The translations under genes and the position numbers were made by a program. Positions 60,201 through 64,000 of a stretch of DNA of 64,000 nucleotides are shown here, in pieces. The notes beneath the pieces are model-generated. The model was not told the DNA's origin and ran no database searches. It worked only from the letters and a program-made list of their open reading frames with translations. Each line of letters opens with the position of its first letter. The stretch's first letter is position 1. Source of the DNA: Phytoseiulus persimilis (lineage: Eukaryota > Arthropoda > Arachnida > Mesostigmata > Phytoseiidae); assembly GCA_037576195.1 (NCBI GenBank), contig CM075101.1, positions 3,410,001 to 3,474,000 on the forward strand, read 5' to 3'.

Positions 60201-63200
60201 GAACCAGAGATGCGACCAAGAGTCGAGAGATATGTCTCACGCGAACAGGGCAATATCGATGCCGAATCACGCAATCGATCGACCGCGAAGGAGCCGTAAG
60301 AGTGCGACGTCTACGTCATACCGAGCTTTTCTACCAGTCCTGTTCTTCGCCGATCCCGTCCGTTTCACCTGGACGAATTAGGCAGGGTGGGAGTGCCAGC
60401 GATGGCACTAGATGAAAGCGACCCGAGACCGCTGAATGCGAGTTCCCGATTCTCAGGGCAGAGTCAGCGACAGTTCGGACCTCGTTCGGAACCTGTTTCG
60501 ACGTGAGATCTCGTCTAGGAGAGACTGAAAAGAAACCATGTCCGAGCGACGTTTTCAGTTAGCCTTTTAGCGAGTTAGTCAGTCAGGGGGAGGAGTCGGG
60601 GACAGTGAAAACAGACCGGACGATGTCGAACGAGTGTCGTGCTCCCCGCACCGGGCAGTTGGCCCACGCCGAACAGCCACTAAGCTGTGGGCCCTAATTT
60701 CCCTTGAGGTCGGTCGGTCGGTCGCTCTCTCTCTCTCTCGGTAAAACGGTCCTCTGTGGCCTTCAAAAGCGAATTAAAGAAGCTCCCCGTCCTCCCCGCG
60801 AGATCGGGGCTTCCACGTCGCGAGGTGGACTGTCATTTAACTAAAGCTCAGTTCACGACATCCTGCCAGATTCCCTAATGGATGAATTATTTTTCGTCTC
60901 GAGTTCCGGAACACCCACAGGCAAATCCAATCGCGAGGCTCAAGTCATCGGGGATTTCCAAGGCGAGCTCTGAGGTCAGACAGAAGCGGGTTGCGGGAAA
61001 TCGCCCTCAATGTTTGAGGGTTCCCCTGAAACATCTCTCTCTCTCTGTTCCGTTTCCTGAACGTCTGAGACTGTGAGGAATGAATGCAGTGAACGATCTC
61101 CATCCAAACCGCGAGATTCTGCGTGCACTCGCTCTGGAGCAGGGGCGTACCCATCTCTTTTTTTTGGAGGGAAGGGGCGAGGATGTGATAATCATCATCG
61201 CAATCAACATGGTTTCAAAACCTGTGAGGATTTCCCTGATAAGACTGATTCTTAGCGGAACTATTTCGTCCATCGAAGTAGAATATGATATCCACCCTTC
61301 CCCATATCTTCGGAGAGTTTTTTTTTTGGGGGGGGGGGGGGGGTATGGCCCCCTTACGCGCCCCTTCCCCCCTGGGTACGCCCTTGCTCTATAGTTGGAC
61401 TCTCTAGTTCGGCTGACTGAGCTCGCAATCCTGAAGCAGCAATTGCATGCACCTCGACCCTCAACGCTGGCGGAGCGCGCGAAGATGCACGAGGTCAACT
61501 CGTGAGATCTGCAGGCTAGCGCAGTGCGGCGCAGAATGGAATGCGTTCGACTGCAGTAGAACCTCAATCATTCCAACCTTCCGTATGCTCACCTCGACTA
61601 TTCCAATTCCAATCATGGTACAACCCGATTATTTCAACCTCGAATATTCCAAGCTTCAATTATTTCAAGCTCTCTCCGTATCGATCACTTGATATTATCG
61701 AGGTTGAACTGTATTTACAAATCGGATGTCTCCCGGTGGGCAGAATCTGCGTTCACCCCTGATCATACCCAGTTCCTGACAACGAAACACAGGAAGCCGC
61801 CCTTGGTCTGGGTCCGAGAACTTGAAACCCATGAGCCCCACTGAGTTCAACCCTAATGGGTGATGAACGTTGTGTTCCTCGAGAAGTACAGAGGCACTAG
61901 TGTCAAGTGATGCTTCGAAAGATCTCGAGTCCGAGAATCGGCTCTCGGACTCACTTTACGCCTGAATCGTCCCGTTGTGACCATGAGGAGTACCCTTATG
62001 AACGAGCGTAGGTTGGACTCAAAGCCCACCAACGGAGCGTCCTGGTTTCGGATGTTGTGGAGCTACGGGGAAGACACGGATAGCATTCAGGAACTCCCCA
62101 CCAGCGCCGACAATACTCGCCCCCTCGTTTTTCTCAGACTTTCGCGCAAAGCATCGATCCTTGCCGATCGCTGGGTACAATCCTCGCGTTATCAGCCGAC
62201 TCCTCGAGATTGGCCTCCGTTCAGATTTCGTTGGAGTCGGCTTTAGAAGCGAATCACGGTCGCGGAAGCGGAGTTATACGATTCACAAGCGGATCTCTCA
62301 GGCTCATAGTCAGATCAATCGCGCGCGCGGTCGGATCGGCACCGGTTCCGGACTCGAGTGGCATCGGGCCCGAGAACTAGAACCCAGTTGCCGCCCCGGT
62401 TTCGGAGCCGGGTGATAGCGACTCCAAGTTGCAAGGAGCTTCACAACGTTTTTCATTTAAGATCGTTTCGGGCCATTTCAGATTGAGTATGAGTTATCGC
62501 GGTAGACGTTCTCGAGAAAACCTCACGGGTTGCTCCTCCAATCTCGCGTAGCCTCGGAGCATAGTTGTGGCTATGAATGCGTTTTCGAGTTCCCCAAATC
62601 GAGCCCCCTCGAGGCCGCCGCGGCCACGTGTTCCCAGATCAGTGAGCGAATCCGATCGCAGTGGGACCTTGATCTTGGATTACTCATTTGCGCGTTATCG
62701 TTACGACCCCGCATCCCAGAGGCCCTTCTCCTGAAACCCCCGATCGGTCCACAGTTTGCGGAAATGCGCGCCTGCAATGAAGCTCCTCCTTCTAGCGGGC
62801 TAACACTGAAACCACAAAAAGATATGAGCAAAGCTGCGAACCTTCCACTCACCGTAGACCAGCAGATCCTTTTTTGCGCGCTCAGTCGTGAAAGAACCTT
62901 CCTGTGAAACCTCGCACCGGTAGCGGCCGTCCGACATGGCATCGGTGGAGCGCAAGAAGAGATCGCTCACAGTCGACTGCCCCAGCTGGAACGGAGTCGG
63001 GAATACTTGACAATCGGAAACAAGGGACCGTTTCCGCATGGACGTGCTTCCAGTTGAGCCTTGGGGCCACGGAGCTCACCACCAACACGGTACGAACGTT
63101 AAATGAACGAATCACGGTCGAGAGTCGCCCCAGAGCCCGGGTCAGAACAGGATCTGTTGGAGGTCGTCGATTACGCTTGGACGATGATTAGCAGACCATT

Positions 63201-63667
63201 TGATTTGGGATAGGCTGTAGAGGCTTTGATGAGCGCTATGAAACCTTACATCGCGGCAGAGATCATTGGGAGGGCTCTCATTGGAATTCGACATTTCGGA
63301 GCGGACCCGGGCACGTTTCATGCAACTCTCATGCGGCTCAGAAACCCTTCGATTCGAGAACGTTGTTCACCATCATCTGCGAGGACCGAGCAGACGATGG
63401 CGCAGTCTTTTGTCCGTCGTTCGCCTGATTCATTCCGAGCGATCTCCGTGCAACTCACGTCAATGTCCACTCCTGGATGCTGGAACACTTTGGTTGCAGG
63501 AACTTCGTCAGGGATGTGGGAGTATATTTCGACGTTGTCCTTGTACCACTTGACCGAGTAGAGTCTCTCGCCCCGATCCAAAGCATACGAACAGTTGAGC
63601 CAGGTCGGCTCCCCAAACCGAACTAGGGAGGGGACTCCGAGTTGAGTCAGACGTAGACTGCTGACAC
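57146..63667 (-). CDS. beat-like: beat-like gene B: three-Ig beaten path family protein, GPI-type tail (5' end outside window)
   Basis: Predicted minus-strand exons: 63667-63459, 62985-62853, 58292-58153, 58046-57827, 57728-57592, 57517-57313, 57231-57146. They join in frame to 376 codons including TAG, entering in phase 1 from a signal exon not present in the last 333 bases. Order: Ig1 with WLNCSYA, LYSVKWYKD, P-ATKVF-HPGVDID and DGRYRCEVS; Ig2 with NVTCRF, LTWLINDT and LKLQC; Ig3 with VVSCKT, LTWFVNDR and LRLRC; then a hydrophobic tail (LPIAAVALVTLL) typical of GPI signals. The YSVKWYK and KVF...G-D strands are beat hallmarks. Beats act at neuronal surfaces with Sidestep-family ligands. Convergent with gene A and alike in structure, but Ig1 has no intron after KWYK. 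Which of the named beats it matches is unknown. Confidence 0.83.
57313..57517 (-). CDS. beat-like: gene B: second half of Ig3
   Basis: Acceptor ttggattcag, phase 0. Encodes EIDTSNSVKETELQLRVPL, the closing LRLRC strand and HVLYHRFS. Ends in phase 1 at G|GTGAGT. Confidence 0.8.
57592..57728 (-). CDS. beat-like: gene B: first half of Ig3
   Basis: Acceptor ctcccgcag, phase 1. Encodes EMGGPQIAGLYSNY, VVSCKT and LTWFVNDRN and ends in phase 0 at AAC|GTGAGT. The residue spacing follows the Ig2 first-half exon closely (G-P-I-L-S-Y, then V-C, then LTW--ND). Confidence 0.82.
57827..58046 (-). CDS. beat-like: gene B: second half of Ig2
   Basis: Acceptor gagattag, phase 0. Encodes the MVKVLLFRVQPKHV strand and KLKLQCRGKVAMTF with the closing cysteine, then LNSEEVRVKS and LQVIR. 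Ends in phase 1 at G|GTAAGC. Confidence 0.8.
58153..58292 (-). CDS. beat-like: gene B: first half of Ig2
   Basis: Acceptor ctccttccag, phase 1. Encodes DVPDGDPTLINLKS, LLNVTCRF and WLTWLINDTR, ending in phase 0 at AGG|GTGAGG. Confidence 0.83.
58591..58600 (+). repeat. poly(C) tract, 10 C
   Basis: Uninterrupted C run inside the gene B intron. Confidence 0.8.
58970..58981 (+). repeat. poly(G) tract, 12 G
   Basis: Uninterrupted G run inside the gene B intron. Confidence 0.85.
59610..60299 (+). mobile_element. possible decayed LTR-retroelement fragments
   Basis: Two open pieces. The frame ending at 59831 has PILMGRDFSEM, like the strand after the retropepsin active site in gypsy/BEL polyproteins (LGRDF). 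The frame ending at 60299 has FDTSLMVFEWIRQQ followed by PRVERYV, loosely like the RNase H segment of BEL/Pao elements (TDS-VL-WI, then F-NRV). No LTRs, no active-site DTG and no continuous pol were found. Weak resemblance only. Confidence 0.22.
60708..60739 (+). repeat. (GGTC)n followed by (CT)n
   Basis: About four GGTC units, then about seven CT units, within the gene B intron. Confidence 0.85.
61132..61394. mobile_element. hAT-type MITE with 8-base target-site duplication
   Basis: A 247-base element at 61140-61386. Its ends are CAGGGGCGTACCCA and, inverted, CAAGGGCGTACCCA (13 of 14 match). The flanks CTCTGGAG (61132-61139) and CTCTATAG (61387-61394) agree at 6 of 8 positions, as expected for an aged hAT duplication. 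Inside both ends lie T-rich then G-rich runs, including 16 G at 61328-61343, a common look of non-autonomous hAT elements. No coding capacity. It lies in the gene B intron. Confidence 0.7.
61328..61343 (+). repeat. poly(G) tract, 16 G, inside the MITE
   Basis: Read directly; preceded by nine or more T. Confidence 0.9.
61554..61711. mobile_element. pogo/Tigger-type MITE
   Basis: A 158-base AT-rich element. One end reads CAGTAGAACCTCAATCATTC and the other, inverted, CAGTTCAACCTCGATAATAT, the CAGT--AACCTCGATTAT form typical of pogo-like elements. The interior repeats short variants of acctcgaatattccaa. The right flank is TA; the left is TG where TA is expected, a single change. No transposase. 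About 170 bases from the hAT MITE in the same intron. Confidence 0.55.
61714..62852. other. remaining part of gene B intron
   Basis: No feature recognised between the pogo-type MITE and the exon at 62853. Confidence 0.5.
62853..62985 (-). CDS. beat-like: gene B: end of Ig1
   Basis: Acceptor ccgttccag, phase 0. Encodes LGQSTVSDLFLRSTD, DGRYRCEVSQE and a TTERAKKDLLVY strand, ending G|GTGAGT in phase 1. At 133 bases it equals gene A exon 4. Confidence 0.85.
63459..63667 (-). CDS. beat-like: gene B: first part of Ig1
   Basis: Acceptor gattcgcag, phase 1, so a signal-peptide exon must lie upstream. Encodes the B-strand cysteine in LNCSYA, LYSVKWYKDNVEIY, IPDEVPATKVF and HPGVDID without interruption. 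Ends in phase 0 at GAC|GTGAGT. Confidence 0.85.
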
Positions 63668-64000
63668 CTGCGAATCGAAGAAAAAATCAGAACCAACGGC
63701 GATGCCCCGACGCTCTCGGAGAATATGATCGGATCCGGCCCGCGTGAGGAGAAGAGGCGGGGGGAAGGGGGGGGGCGGACGCGTACGATTTCGCTCTCTC
63801 GTCTGTTCAACTGGGGCCACTTCACGATTTGCGCAAATGGGGGAAATCGGGTTCGCTGCGTGACATTTGAGATCTTGATTACGTTTTACGTGGGGAAATC
63901 CGTTGCGCGGGCGGAAATGGAAGCCGAAAACGGAGATATTCAGGAGGACGGGAGAGGTTCCAACAAAAGTCGAGGATGAAGAATCGCCTCGCCGGACGGA
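63668..64000. other. gene B intron running to window edge
   Basis: No signal-peptide exon is visible on the minus strand in these 333 bases. A G-rich run lies near 63750-63778. Confidence 0.6.

Larger units (their letters stand above)
58293..62852. other. intron of gene B between Ig1 and Ig2
   Basis: 4560 bases at the same place and phase as the 4126-base intron of gene A. It holds C and G tracts (58591-58600, 58970-58981), a (GGTC)n-(CT)n patch, two MITEs and possible retroelement fragments. Confidence 0.65.

Noticed and set aside
1-64000. CRISPR arrays, bacterial operons, ribosome binding sites, rRNA
   Set aside because: None found; the split genes and poly(A) signals show a eukaryotic nuclear sequence.

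Overview
The window reads as nuclear DNA of an arthropod. It has split genes with GT-AG introns, AATAAA poly(A) signals, a TATA/Inr-type core promoter candidate, short mobile-element remnants with target-site duplications, and two genes of the arthropod beaten path (beat) family of neuronal immunoglobulin-superfamily proteins. Base composition is near 50% GC and CpG is plentiful. That fits some mites and crustaceans better than most insects, but I cannot name the species. Most of the window is non-coding or contains nothing I recognise.

Layout. (1) 1-4.8 kb: a small putative secreted or membrane protein gene at 1633-1953 (+) with an adjacent AATAAA; the rest is blank. (2) 4.8-19.7 kb: beat-like gene A on the + strand, nine exons, 409 residues: signal peptide, Ig1, Ig2, a third Ig-like domain and a hydrophobic GPI-type tail. 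Its 8.6 kb first intron holds a 1.8 kb foldback element with arms of about 0.7 kb (11241-13053). (3) 19.7-56 kb: about 36 kb in which I recognise no gene, only microsatellites, homopolymer tracts and some unexplained long open frames. (4) 56.1-56.6 kb: an unassigned minus-strand open frame followed by AATAAA. (5) 57.1-63.7 kb: beat-like gene B on the - strand, seven exons seen, signal exon presumably beyond the window edge. Its 4.6 kb intron carries a hAT-type MITE, a pogo-type MITE and possible retroelement debris.

The two beat-like genes point at each other and share domain order, most intron positions and a GPI-type last exon, so they are probably an inverted duplicate pair. Known beat proteins act at the neuronal surface, binding Sidestep-family ligands during axon guidance. 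Usual beats have two Ig domains. Here a third is present, and in gene B its exon pair has the same phases and internal split as the Ig2 pair. This suggests an exon-pair duplication of Ig2 before the two genes separated. Also, the last intron of each gene is a multiple of three with no in-frame stop, so intron retention would lengthen the membrane-proximal stalk instead of truncating the protein.

Coordinates of exons come from reading frames, splice dinucleotides and phase matching by eye; no alignment or transcript evidence was available.
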